Assembly: GCF_013623905.1 (NCBI RefSeq)
Contig: NZ_JABKDD010000004.1
Span: 1 to 64,000 of the forward strand
Source: Brevibacterium sediminis
Lineage (GTDB): Bacteria; Actinomycetota; Actinomycetes; Actinomycetales; Brevibacteriaceae
Length of the DNA: 64,000 nucleotides
Reading direction: 5' to 3'
The stretch's first letter is position 1. Every line of letters begins with the position of its first letter. The translations under genes were made by a program, and so were the position numbers. Below the pieces are notes generated by a model. That model saw nothing but the letters and a program-made list of their open reading frames with translations, was not told where the DNA came from and searched no databases. Shown piece after piece: positions 16,697 through 25,765 of this stretch.

Positions 16697-18190
16697 ATGA
16701 GCACCACCTCTGAGAACCACGATGCGCACCCGGCGGCGCGCATCAGCGGAGCCGTCGACAACCTCCTCGGCTCTGTCGGCAATGACCGTGCAGAATCCCT
16801 CGTTGCCGCGAGTGCCACCGAAATAGACCGCTCGTTCACACCACCGTCACCGCCTCACTGGCTCAATCCACCAGGCACTTCAGTCGATTCCTCAGATGTT
16901 CACTGGCACAACACCGTCGACGAGTCCCCGAGAACCGGAATCTTCCGCACATACACAGAGTCCACGGTCACTGGCGCACCTGTACTGACAGATGAACTGT
17001 CCGGGTTGAGAATCACCCACAAAGACAATATCGGCATCCGCAACTATCCGATCACTGCTGGCAGCCCGGCCTTGTCGGACACGCGAGCAGAGACCACCTC
17101 CCCCATACTCCGCTCACTCGAAACGGCAGGAGGAGCGATCATCGGGGCCAACCATATGGCGGAATTCGCGCTGAGTCCCACCGGCCACAACCAATGGTTC
17201 GGAGACGGCGTCAATCCCCTCAGCGCTTCCCACCTGTCCGGGGGTTCGTCGAGTGGCTCGGCAATCTCCGTCGCCACCGGCGCCTGCGATCTCTCTCTGG
17301 GTACGGACACCGGAGGATCCGTACGGCTTCCAGCTGCCTATTGCGGCCTCGTCGGATACAAACCCACCAATGGCCTCTTCTCCCATTCCGGTCTCATCCC
17401 GCTTTCCGAGACTCTTGACACCATCGGTCTGCTGGCCTCCGACACCACGATTGCGCAGCAGGCCTTCGAGGTTCTCGTCTCCGACCCCTCGGTCGTCTAT
17501 ATCGAAGCTCGCAGCCGGCTCGAAACCTGCAATGCCTCAGAGTTCTCCGGCTTCACACACCTGTCCCGGTCTGCCGTCGACAGAGACTGCGAGGACGAGG
17601 TCGCCTCCGCATTCGCTAGTGCACTCGACGTCGTCGAGGAGATCGGACTGAGCAATACCAGTGGATTCGGACGTCTGGACGGAAATGGAGTCGACATCGA
17701 CGATGCCGAGCTCAACAGAAGGTCCGTCACAGTTGTCAGCGTCGAGGCCGCACGAAACGTCGGCAGCATCCTCGGATGGAACTGGGACCTCCTCGGCGAC
17801 CAGGTCCTCTCACGCGTGATCCGTGGAACTGCGATTCCCGCGATCGGCTACGCAGATGCTCTCGCCTGCCGTTCGGCCCTGACCTCCGAGTTTCTCGCCA
17901 CGGCTATGGGAGGTTCGCGGTTCCTCCTCACACCGACGAGCCCGATCCTCGCGCCACAGATGTCGACGTCCAACGCGACAGGTTCCCGTGCTCGCAGCGA
18001 CTACATGCGAGCCAGCAGGTACACACGCACCATCAACTATCTCGGACTGCCTGCGATCACTGTCCCGCTGCCAACTGCAGGAGGAGGCCTCTCGCCTGCA
18101 CTTCAGCTCATCGGCCGCCCTTACGACGACCGGGCGCTGCTCGCAGTCGCGGCGACTATTGCAGAGACCTGCAGACAACCACAGAAATGA
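16697..18190 (+). CDS. Amidase (amidase-signature family)
   Basis: The 497-residue enzyme hydrolyses a carboxamide to acid plus ammonia. The Ser-cisSer-Lys triad is complete: Lys109 (THKDNIG), cis-Ser184 in SGGSSSG and nucleophile Ser208 in GTDTGGSVRLP. It is the first gene of the plus-strand half of the catabolic island. An MFS importer follows 55 bases later and a CoA-transferase pathway after that, so the acid formed is probably the compound activated downstream. A GatA role is unlikely because GatB and GatC are absent. No strong ribosome site precedes ATG 16697. Confidence 0.88.
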   Translation: MSTTSENHDAHPAARISGAVDNLLGSVGNDRAESLVAASATEIDRSFTPPSPPHWLNPPGTSVDSSDVHWHNTVDESPRTGIFRTYTESTVTGAPVLTDELSGLRITHKDNIGIRNYPITAGSPALSDTRAETTSPILRSLETAGGAIIGANHMAEFALSPTGHNQWFGDGVNPLSASHLSGGSSSGSAISVATGACDLSLGTDTGGSVRLPAAYCGLVGYKPTNGLFSHSGLIPLSETLDTIGLLASDTTIAQQAFEVLVSDPSVVYIEARSRLETCNASEFSGFTHLSRSAVDRDCEDEVASAFASALDVVEEIGLSNTSGFGRLDGNGVDIDDAELNRRSVTVVSVEAARNVGSILGWNWDLLGDQVLSRVIRGTAIPAIGYADALACRSALTSEFLATAMGGSRFLLTPTSPILAPQMSTSNATGSRARSDYMRASRYTRTINYLGLPAITVPLPTAGGGLSPALQLIGRPYDDRALLAVAATIAETCRQPQK

Positions 18191-18245
18191 CTGCCCAGAG
18201 AATCACCACTATTTCGGTATGAATCCGATGAAAGGCGCGACAAGG

Positions 18246-19586
18246 ATGTCCGTTGACACCACTGCAGAACAAATAGAAATCGGGGCGCGCATGGATGCGC
18301 TCACCCCCAACACAGAACACAAGAAGCTCTTCGCCTACATCGGGGCTGGGGCCATGATTGATGCTTACGACATCTATGTCGCGGCCGGTGTCTCGGCGGC
18401 ACTGGTCTCGACAGGCTTCGCCGGGGTCCACGAGATCGCAGTCTTCATGTCCATGACGTTCTTCGGCATGCTGCTCGGAGCGGCAACTGCCGGCTTCGTC
18501 GGGGACAAATTCGGACGACGGATGAGCTATCAGATCAATCTGGCCATCTTCGCCGTCGCTGGGTTCGCCGCCGCACTGGCTCCGAACTTCGAATTCCTCG
18601 TCGGCACCCGATTCGTTATGGGTATCGGACTCGGGGCCGAACTCGTCCTCGCCGCTGCCATCCTCGGCGAGTTCATTCCCCCACGTAGTCGCGGGAGGTG
18701 GACAGCAGCCCTCGGCATCCTCGTGAATTCGGGTCTGCTCTTCGCCTCGGCGATCGGCGCATTGGTGATCTCGAACTTCGGATGGCGCTGGATGTTCGTC
18801 ATCGGGGCCGTTCTGGCGGTCATCGTCTGGTTGGCACGCCGGAGGTGCCCGGAATCGCCCCGCTGGCTTGTGGTCAGGGGACGACTGAGCGAGGCTCAGG
18901 CGATCGTCGAACGGTTCGAAGCGAAATCGGCGACGACCTTGGAGACCAATCCGCCTGCACCGACCACTGCCACCAACAGCGACGAATCGCCGACAACCTC
19001 CAAACGCCCGTTCTGGCAGCTTGCCGTACTCGGAACCGTCCTTGCCGTCGGAGTCAACATGTTCGTCTACGGCTTCATCTCCTGGATGCCGACGTTCTTC
19101 GTCGAACAGGGCATCGACGTCTCCCACTCCCTGGCCTATACGACGGCGATGGCTCTCGGCGCACCTGGTGGAGGCCTCGTCTGCCTGCTGCTCATCAATA
19201 AGCTCAACCGACGTACGGCAATCGTCGTGTTCTCGATCATCGTCATACCACTCGGCCTGGCCTATGCGGCCGCGCAGTCGATCCTCATGATCGTCGTCAT
19301 CGGCATTCTGCTCGTTACTGCGATCTACACCCTGGTGACGTTTGTCCTCTACTCCTACATGCCCGAGCTCTATCCGACCCGCTTCCGTCTGCGCGGAACC
19401 GGCATTTCATACACCTTCGCTCGCGGCGCGTCGATCGTCGTGCCGTTCGTCATGTCGGGACTGTTCGTGGCATTCGGGATCTTCGGCCCCATCGGCTTCG
19501 TCTGCGCCATGGCCGTGTGCATGATCGCCGTCGTCGTTGCGATACCCATCGAAACCCGCGGACGCAGCCTCGAAGAGATCTCCTGA
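18246..19586 (+). CDS. MFS transporter (acid:proton symporter type)
   Basis: Twelve hydrophobic segments and the motif DKFGRR after the second segment mark a major facilitator. The length of 446 residues and the C-terminal LYPTRFRLRGTG signature place it near the sugar-porter/aromatic-acid symporters. IDAYDIYVAAGVSAAL in the first helix suits import of an organic acid or amide. ATG 18246 is chosen, with AAAGG ten bases upstream; ATG codons at 18219 and 18228 would add nine or six residues. It likely imports the amide or acid that the island degrades. Confidence 0.85.
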   Translation: MSVDTTAEQIEIGARMDALTPNTEHKKLFAYIGAGAMIDAYDIYVAAGVSAALVSTGFAGVHEIAVFMSMTFFGMLLGAATAGFVGDKFGRRMSYQINLAIFAVAGFAAALAPNFEFLVGTRFVMGIGLGAELVLAAAILGEFIPPRSRGRWTAALGILVNSGLLFASAIGALVISNFGWRWMFVIGAVLAVIVWLARRRCPESPRWLVVRGRLSEAQAIVERFEAKSATTLETNPPAPTTATNSDESPTTSKRPFWQLAVLGTVLAVGVNMFVYGFISWMPTFFVEQGIDVSHSLAYTTAMALGAPGGGLVCLLLINKLNRRTAIVVFSIIVIPLGLAYAAAQSILMIVVIGILLVTAIYTLVTFVLYSYMPELYPTRFRLRGTGISYTFARGASIVVPFVMSGLFVAFGIFGPIGFVCAMAVCMIAVVVAIPIETRGRSLEEIS

Positions 19587-19654
19587 TCTCGCCTTGCCCG
19601 ATGAGACAGCACTCCCCTGACTTTTCAGCCACTGCCCACTAAGAAAGTAGAAAC

Positions 19655-20182
19655 ATGACAATCCACGACGCCACCATCGGCCGGTTCTTCGAGGACTACA
19701 CCGTCGGTGACATCTATCAGCACCCTTTCGGACGCACCATCACCGAGGCGGACAACGTCTGGCTGACCAACCTGACCCTCAATACGAACCAGAACCACTT
19801 CAACGAACACTTCGCTTCGCAGAATCCGATCACTGGCGGCAAGGTCATCGTCAACTCCGGTCTCACTGTGGCCATGGTGCTCGGCCTGAGCGTGTTCGAC
19901 ATGAGTCAGAACGCTATCTCGAACCTCGCCTTCACGGACATCAACTTCCGCCACCCCGTCTATGTCGGCGACACGCTCTACGCGGAAAGCGCGTGCACCG
20001 AGGCTCGTCGGTCGAAGTCCCGTGACTACGCAGGCATCATCTCGATGACGACTCGCGGCCTCAACCAGGACGGCGTCACCGTGGTCAGCTGGAAGCGCTC
20101 GGTCATGATCGCCACGAGAGACAGCGGAATCGGCCAAGGGCATTTCCCCGAGACTGCTGACTCGGTCAGCGACTACAGCTGA
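19655..20182 (+). CDS. MaoC-family acyl-CoA hydratase
   Basis: The 175-residue hot-dog-fold protein resembles R-specific enoyl-CoA hydratases, including those acting on mesaconyl-CoA or itaconyl-CoA. Conserved features are GRTITEADN and NQNHFNEHFA near residues 25-55, and NLAFTDINFRHPVYVGDTLYAES. It lies between the importer and the CoA transferase on the same strand. Hydration of an unsaturated acyl-CoA made by the neighbouring acyl-CoA dehydrogenase would give the 3-hydroxyacyl-CoA that a CitE-type lyase cleaves. Confidence 0.85.
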   Translation: MTIHDATIGRFFEDYTVGDIYQHPFGRTITEADNVWLTNLTLNTNQNHFNEHFASQNPITGGKVIVNSGLTVAMVLGLSVFDMSQNAISNLAFTDINFRHPVYVGDTLYAESACTEARRSKSRDYAGIISMTTRGLNQDGVTVVSWKRSVMIATRDSGIGQGHFPETADSVSDYS

Positions 20183-20259
20183 GCACCATGATGAACACGC
20201 CTTTCCCGCAGCCGCGGACTCCGCATCAAGACAACACAACGAACTCAAGAGGAGACAGG

Positions 20260-21420
20260 ATGCAGCCCCTTGAAGACATCCGAATCATCGCTGTCGAACA
20301 GTACGGTGCGGGCCCCTGGGGATCCATGCAACTCGCCGATCTGGGCGCCGATGTCATCAAGATCGAAGACCCGAGCACCGGCGGCGATATCGGACGTTAT
20401 GTTCCGCCGTTTCGCGAGGGAACCGATTCGCTTTTCTACGAGTCCTTCAACCGAAACAAGCGCAGCATCGCGCTGAGCCTGAGTGATGCAGCCGATCGTG
20501 AGATCTTCGACCGCCTCGTTGCCGGTGCCGACGTCGTCTATTCGAATCTCCGCGGCGATGTTCCGGCCAAGCTCGGCATCACCTACGCCGACCTCCAGGA
20601 CATCAATCCCCAGATCGTGTGCTGCAACCTGTCCGGTTACGGCGGAGGTTCGGCGGCGAAGCGGCCGGGCTACGACTACATGCTGCAATCCGCGGCCGGA
20701 TGGATGGACATCACGGGCGAGCCCGACGGACCACCCACGAAATCAGGCTTGTCTCTCGTCGACTTCAGCGGCGGACTCGTCGCCGCAATCTCGATGCTCG
20801 CGGCGGTCCATGCCGCCCGTCGAGACGGAGTGGGCACCGACTGCGACCTCAGCCTCTTCGACACGGCGGTGTCGATGCTCACCTACGTGGGCAACTGGCA
20901 TCTCAACGAGGGATTCGAACCGCAGCGGACCCCCAAGTCCTCACATCCGTCGCTCGTCCCGTTCCAGGCGTTCGAGACCAGCGACGGTTGGATGACCGTC
21001 GGCTGCGCCAAAGAGAAGTTCTATCTCCGCCTCGCCGAGGTGGTCGGAGACGAAAGGCTGAACGACGACAGGTTCTCGAGCTTCGACAAGCGGATCGAAC
21101 ACCGAGGAGAACTTCTCGACATCCTCGACGAGGCTTTCCTCCAACGCCCCGCCGATGAGTGGGTCGAGCTGTTGGAAACAGCCGGAGTCCCTGTGGCCAA
21201 GGTCAAGAGCGTGGCAGAGGCGCTGCAGGATCCGCTGATCGCCGAACGCGGCCTGGTCTTCGACACCGAACACCATCGGTGGGGAACGATCCGCAATATT
21301 GCGACGGCCCCGCGAGTCGGACCTCCGCTGACGAGCAATCGAGCAGCTCCGACGATCGATGAACACCGCGCCGAACTCCTGAAAGAGATCGGCACCACTT
21401 TGAACAGCAAAGGAGCCTGA
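20260..21420 (+). CDS. Family III CoA transferase (CaiB/BaiF)
   Basis: The 386-residue enzyme moves CoA from a donor such as succinyl-CoA to a carboxylic acid. The N-terminal EQYGAGPWGSMQLADLGADVIKIE type region, NRNKRSIALSL and the predicted catalytic Asp168 in SLVDFSGG are present. ATG 20260 was chosen for the preceding AGAGGAG; the in-frame ATG at 20188 only adds a Pro/Thr-rich tail. It activates the acid for the dehydrogenase encoded four bases downstream. Confidence 0.9.
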   Translation: MQPLEDIRIIAVEQYGAGPWGSMQLADLGADVIKIEDPSTGGDIGRYVPPFREGTDSLFYESFNRNKRSIALSLSDAADREIFDRLVAGADVVYSNLRGDVPAKLGITYADLQDINPQIVCCNLSGYGGGSAAKRPGYDYMLQSAAGWMDITGEPDGPPTKSGLSLVDFSGGLVAAISMLAAVHAARRDGVGTDCDLSLFDTAVSMLTYVGNWHLNEGFEPQRTPKSSHPSLVPFQAFETSDGWMTVGCAKEKFYLRLAEVVGDERLNDDRFSSFDKRIEHRGELLDILDEAFLQRPADEWVELLETAGVPVAKVKSVAEALQDPLIAERGLVFDTEHHRWGTIRNIATAPRVGPPLTSNRAAPTIDEHRAELLKEIGTTLNSKGA

Positions 21421-21424
21421 GACC

Positions 21425-22579
21425 ATGTTCGAACTCAGCGAAGAGCAGAACGATTTCAAGACATCGCTGCGGACTTTCGTCGACAAGGAGATCGTCCCCG
21501 TCGCCCGAGAGATGGAAGCAGCGGGTGAATACCCGGCCGAAATCATCGACAAGCTCAAAGAAATGGGGCTGTTCGGACTGACCATCCCCGAGGAGCACGA
21601 CGGTCTGGGCATCGATCCCGTTTCTTTCGGAATCGTCTTCGAGGAGCTTGCCCGTGGCTGGATGGGCATCGCTGGAGTCCTCGGCAGCCACACGATGGCG
21701 GCGAAGATGATCGCCGAACACGGCACAGACGAGCAGAAGTCGAAGCACCTCTCTGCTCTCGCTTCGGGAAAGCGGCGTACGGCCCTCGCTCTGACCGAGC
21801 CCGATGCCGGAACCGATCTGCAGGGCATCAAGACGACGGCGAAGAAGATCGGTGAAAAGTACGTCATCAACGGGGCCAAGATGTGGATCACGAACGCAAG
21901 GCATGCCGATCCGCTGCCGGTTCTCGTGAAGACAGATACCTCGACAACGCCAGCGCACAAGGGCATGAGCATCCTTTTGGTCAGTGCGGACACACCCGGC
22001 TTCGAAATCACCAAGGACATCCCGAAGCTCGGCTACAAGGGCCCCGAGAGTTGTGAGATCGTCTTCGACAACTGCGAAGTGAGCGCCGACGCTCTGCTCG
22101 GCGGAGTCGAGGGCCGAGGTATGCAGCAGGTGCTCTCTGCACTGCAATGGGGACGAGTGAATATTGCAGGCCGTTCCGTCGGCATCGCGCAGAGGGCGCT
22201 CGAAGAATCAGTCGCCTACGCCCAGGAACGCGAATCCTTCGGTCAGCCCATCTCCCAGTTCCAAGCGATCCAGCTGCGGGTCGGCCGGATGGCAACACGG
22301 GTGCAGGCGGCGCGTCAGCTGATGTACTGGTCGGCTCAGTCGCTGCTCAAAGGTCGGGCAGACGGAGAGACCGGTATGGCAAAGGTCTTCTGTTCAGAAG
22401 TCGCCCTCGAATCCGCAATCGAAGCCATGTCCATCCACGGCGGCTACGGCTACTCGAAGGAGTATGAGATCGAACGGCTGTATCGCGACGCCCCGCTGAT
22501 GAGCATCGGCGAAGGCACGAATGACATCCTCAATACCGTGATCGCCAAGTCGATCTTCTCCGGCCGTACCGCGATCTGA
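21425..22579 (+). CDS. Acyl-CoA dehydrogenase
   Basis: The 384-residue FAD enzyme introduces a double bond into an acyl-CoA. It has LTEPDAGTD and the FAD-binding MWITNARHAD region, RESFGQPISQFQAIQ, and the catalytic base Glu363 in IGEGTNDI. AAAGGAG overlaps the end of the CoA-transferase gene upstream. With a CoA transferase, a MaoC hydratase and a CitE-type lyase, a branched dicarboxylyl-CoA such as methylsuccinyl-CoA is a reasonable substrate, but an ordinary short-chain acyl-CoA cannot be excluded. Confidence 0.9.
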   Translation: MFELSEEQNDFKTSLRTFVDKEIVPVAREMEAAGEYPAEIIDKLKEMGLFGLTIPEEHDGLGIDPVSFGIVFEELARGWMGIAGVLGSHTMAAKMIAEHGTDEQKSKHLSALASGKRRTALALTEPDAGTDLQGIKTTAKKIGEKYVINGAKMWITNARHADPLPVLVKTDTSTTPAHKGMSILLVSADTPGFEITKDIPKLGYKGPESCEIVFDNCEVSADALLGGVEGRGMQQVLSALQWGRVNIAGRSVGIAQRALEESVAYAQERESFGQPISQFQAIQLRVGRMATRVQAARQLMYWSAQSLLKGRADGETGMAKVFCSEVALESAIEAMSIHGGYGYSKEYEIERLYRDAPLMSIGEGTNDILNTVIAKSIFSGRTAI

Positions 22580-22593
22580 TTTCAGGAGACCTC

Positions 22594-23967
22594 ATGACCA
22601 GCATCTCAGAATCCATTGCCTCTTCAGTCGCTTCGATCAGGCTCGATGACATTCCCGCAGAAGTGCAGTCGCGTGCCCGTCATCTTATGCTCGACTCGGT
22701 CGGGGTCGCCCTTGCTGCCAGCAATCAGGATTTCGCGGCAGTCACCTTGGCCGGACTCGCTGAGCTCGACCCTGGTGAGACTCCGGTCATCGGCAGCTCG
22801 ACCACGCTTTCCAAGACCGGAGCGGCGATCGCGAACGGCCTGATGATCCACGGCCACGACTTCGATGACACGCACATAGCCGCCGTATCGCACGTCAGTG
22901 CCTCCTCTCTTGCCGCCGTCATCAGCGCGAGCGCCGCCGACGAATCAATCAGCTTCGGCGACCTCCTGCTCGGCTACATCCTCGCCATCGAGGTGAACTC
23001 CCGTCTGGGGATGGCCGTCGACGGACGGTTCCACGACAAAGGATTCCACCCCACGGGTATCCTCGGAGCGTTCGGATCGGCAGTCGGCATCGGAGTCCTG
23101 CGCAGCCTTCCGGTCGACAAACTCGTTGACGCTCAGGGCATCGTCGGTTCGTTCTCCTCCGGACTCCTCCAGTTCCTCGATGAGGGAGCCCCTACGAAAC
23201 GGCTGCACCCAGGTTGGGCGGCCAACGCCGGCCTCCATGCTGTTTCGCTCGCCGCTGCCGGGTACACCGGTCCGACGGAAATCTACGAGGGCCGATTCGG
23301 TCTGTATCGGACTCATATCCAGGGTGAAGATGCGCCTGGGCTCGAGGTCTTCGAAACCCTCGGTGAGACATGGGAAGTGGCGAATGTTGCTGTCAAACCG
23401 TTCCCCACCTGTCACTTCACCCATTCGTTCATCGATATTGCGCTGCGCCTCCGGCAAGAACCGAACTTCGACTTCGACCGAATCGCGTCGATCTCGGCGA
23501 AGATCCATGATGTACCCGGTGCGGTGGTCTGCGAACCGGCTGCGGACAAGCTGCGACCTCGCAGCGAGTACGACGCCAAGTTCAGCCTGCCTTATCTCAC
23601 AGCTGCGGCTCTGCAGCACGGGCAGATCACGTTCGCCGAACTCGACGAGACGGCTCGCGCCGACGAGTCGGTCCTCAGCGTCGCAGCACGGGTGGATATA
23701 CAGCACGACCCAGCGAGCCTCTATCCGAAAGCATTCTCCGGAGACCTGGCCATTACACTCGACGACGGCACCACCTTCCACGAGGCGGAGCAGATCAATC
23801 GTGGTCACGAATCCCGCCCGTTGACGAACGCCGAGGTGGCTGAGAAGTTCTCCGCCTGCGCATCACCAGTCGTCGGCTCGGTACGAGCAGCAGAGATCGC
23901 AGCAACCGTGACAGATGCTCCTGTCGGCCGGCCAGCCGCCGCTGTCATCGGAGATTTCTGTGGTTGA
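22594..23967 (+). CDS. MmgE/PrpD-family protein
   Basis: The 457-residue protein belongs to the family of 2-methylcitrate dehydratase, cis-aconitate decarboxylase and iminodisuccinate epimerase. Recognisable parts are the MLDSVGVALAAS N-terminus, MIHGHDFDDTH, DKGFHPTGILGAFGSA and PTKRLHPGWAA. AGGAGACCTC precedes ATG 22594, and the CitE gene starts inside its last codons. Members catalyse dehydration, decarboxylation or epimerisation of polycarboxylic acids, so its position fits a di- or tricarboxylic acid pathway. The exact reaction is open. Confidence 0.87.
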   Translation: MTSISESIASSVASIRLDDIPAEVQSRARHLMLDSVGVALAASNQDFAAVTLAGLAELDPGETPVIGSSTTLSKTGAAIANGLMIHGHDFDDTHIAAVSHVSASSLAAVISASAADESISFGDLLLGYILAIEVNSRLGMAVDGRFHDKGFHPTGILGAFGSAVGIGVLRSLPVDKLVDAQGIVGSFSSGLLQFLDEGAPTKRLHPGWAANAGLHAVSLAAAGYTGPTEIYEGRFGLYRTHIQGEDAPGLEVFETLGETWEVANVAVKPFPTCHFTHSFIDIALRLRQEPNFDFDRIASISAKIHDVPGAVVCEPAADKLRPRSEYDAKFSLPYLTAAALQHGQITFAELDETARADESVLSVAARVDIQHDPASLYPKAFSGDLAITLDDGTTFHEAEQINRGHESRPLTNAEVAEKFSACASPVVGSVRAAEIAATVTDAPVGRPAAAVIGDFCG

Positions 23968-24817
23968 CGTCGACAGCGGACCGGGGAGCGTCACCGCCAC
24001 GAACCCGCCGGAAACAGACGTGTTGGGTCCCGGATGGCTGTTCGTCCCGGCCGACCGACCAGAGCGCTTCGAGAAAGCCGCAGCAGTCAGCGACCAGATG
24101 GTCATCGACCTCGAAGACGGAGTTCGCGAAGCCGATAAGGAGAAAGCCCGAAGCCTGCTGCGGCGATCCGAGTCCGTACCGAGGCGGGCTTGTCTGCGTA
24201 TCAACGGCCTGTCTACTGCGCACGCCGATAGGGACCTCGAACTCGCACGGGAGATGGGCTTCCGTTCGGTCATGGTTCCGATGGCTGAATCACATCAGCC
24301 CTTCACTCAGCTAGCTGACTTCAGCGTCGTCGCCCTCGTCGAGACGGCTCGCGGGGTCGTCGAATCCGATCGCATCGCGGCTCACCCCAACGTCAATGCT
24401 TTGGCCCTGGGAACGGCAGATCTGCAATTGGATCTGGGATCGCGCGACACAAAAGGGACCGCTGGTGTGTTCGAGGACCTGCTCGCATTTGCCCGGGCGA
24501 CACTCCTCTTCGCGGGTCGAGCTCACCACGTTCCCGTCATTGACTCGGTGCATGCCACTGTGGCCGACGATGCGGGGCTGCGACGGGCCGCCGCGGTGGC
24601 GTCAGCATACGGAATGGACGGCAAACTGGCGATTCACCCGAGACAGATCGAAATCATTCGCGGCGAGTTCGCTCCCAGCGAGTCAGAGGTGGCTTGGGCA
24701 GCTGCCGTGGTCTCTGAGGCCGAATCTCGAGCTGCAGGCGCGTTCGTCCTCGATGGCGAGCTCGTCGACGAAGTCATCATCCGCAGGGCGGAAGGAGTTC
24801 TCGCCAGGACCCAGTGA
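23960..24817 (+). CDS. HpcH/HpaI-family CitE-like acyl-CoA lyase
   Basis: The 285-residue protein resembles the citrate lyase beta subunit, malyl-CoA lyase and citramalyl-CoA lyase. Marks are WLFVPADRPERFEKAA, the metal/phosphate segment VIDLEDGV, and KLAIHPRQIEIIRGEFAPS. GTG 23960 has GGAG six bases upstream and overlaps the MmgE/PrpD stop by eight bases, giving translational coupling. A frame from 23915 is possible but lies deep inside the previous gene. It probably performs the final C-C cleavage, giving acetyl-CoA or pyruvate. Confidence 0.87.
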   Translation: MVDVDSGPGSVTATNPPETDVLGPGWLFVPADRPERFEKAAAVSDQMVIDLEDGVREADKEKARSLLRRSESVPRRACLRINGLSTAHADRDLELAREMGFRSVMVPMAESHQPFTQLADFSVVALVETARGVVESDRIAAHPNVNALALGTADLQLDLGSRDTKGTAGVFEDLLAFARATLLFAGRAHHVPVIDSVHATVADDAGLRRAAAVASAYGMDGKLAIHPRQIEIIRGEFAPSESEVAWAAAVVSEAESRAAGAFVLDGELVDEVIIRRAEGVLARTQ

Positions 24818-24899
24818 CCTGAGCACCCGGCGGCAATGCGATCCGACACGGATCTGCGCGAGCTGAGCGGTCCGTGGAAGGGTATCGCACTACCATGGC

Positions 24900-24911
24900 A
24901 TCACAGGTGAT
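24900..24911. promoter_or_regulatory. Palindrome ATCAC-AG-GTGAT before the GntR gene
   Basis: A perfect 5-2-5 inverted repeat lies about 100 bases upstream of the GntR start, in the 194-base gap after the CitE gene. It could be an operator for autoregulation. It does not match the operator shared by 16572 and 29827. Confidence 0.3.
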
Positions 24912-25011
24912 CGTCTTCGGCTGCAGACCACCGATTCGAACAGCCTGACAAGGAGAGTAGACAGAATGCCTCAGTGCACCCGCCTCAATCGATTGCTGGT
25001 CAGGACTTCAC

Positions 25012-25701
25012 ATGGTTGAGTCGAAAACCGCCTATGCCGTCGTCGCTGAGAAGATCCGTCGAAACATCCTCGACGGGACTTTTGCCCCCGGCTCTCGGCT
25101 GCCCTCAGACGCCGACTTGCGCGAGACCTACGCTGTCGGACAGAGCACCATTCGCGAAGCACTTCGCACCCTGTCGAGCGAACATCTGGTCAAAAGCGTT
25201 CGCGGCGTCAATGGGGGCACGTTCGTCACGATTCCGACCGTCGGTCATTTGGGTTCGCAGTTGGAAGTCGGGGTCACTCTCCTGGCCTCTTCGGACTCGA
25301 TCTCGATCGATGACCTCATGGAGATCCGGCATATCACCGAAGTTCCGGCAGCCGGCTATGCTGCATCGAGACGAACCGACGACGACCTGAATAAGCTGCG
25401 TAACTCGGATCCGAGTCTGCGCAGCGAAGAATCGTCGTTCTCCAGCCATTCGACTTTCCATCAGCAGATCGTCGAGGCGGCGCACAACCCCCTGCTCGAA
25501 GTCGTGACTATCCCACTGTTCAATGCACTTCAGAACATCGTCGGCGAAGCGAATGCTGCTGCAAACATCGGCACGAGCGTGAGCCACGATCATTCGGCGC
25601 TCTTCGACGCGATCGTCCGCCGCGACTCTATGGCCGCGATGTCACTCATGCGCCAGCATCTGGATTCCGTCTCTGAGTACTACCGCAGTCGCGGTCTCTG
25701 A
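25012..25701 (+). CDS. GntR-family regulator, FadR (FCD) subfamily
   Basis: The 229-residue protein has an N-terminal GntR winged helix (LPSDADLRETYAVGQSTIREALRTL, about 30-54) and an FCD effector domain. The latter has MEIRHITEVPAAGYAA and histidines in STFHQQIVEAAHN and SHDHSALFDAI that can bind a metal and a carboxylate ligand. Such regulators sense the acid degraded by neighbouring genes. It lies between the two halves of the island and is the best candidate to bind the paired operators at 16572 and 29827. Start ATG 25012 follows a weak AGGA. Confidence 0.87.
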   Translation: MVESKTAYAVVAEKIRRNILDGTFAPGSRLPSDADLRETYAVGQSTIREALRTLSSEHLVKSVRGVNGGTFVTIPTVGHLGSQLEVGVTLLASSDSISIDDLMEIRHITEVPAAGYAASRRTDDDLNKLRNSDPSLRSEESSFSSHSTFHQQIVEAAHNPLLEVVTIPLFNALQNIVGEANAAANIGTSVSHDHSALFDAIVRRDSMAAMSLMRQHLDSVSEYYRSRGL

Positions 25702-25710
25702 TTCAGCACT

Positions 25711-25745
25711 AGTGAGGGCCCTCCTACAAGAAGAGGGCCCTCACT
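25711..25745. terminator. Bidirectional hairpin between GntR and hyuB
   Basis: Perfect 13-base arms, AGTGAGGGCCCTC and GAGGGCCCTCACT, enclose a nine-base loop. It lies between convergent stop codons (25701 and 25766), so it can serve both transcripts. Confidence 0.8.
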
Positions 25746-25765
25746 GATGCTGAGCATTGCGCAGA

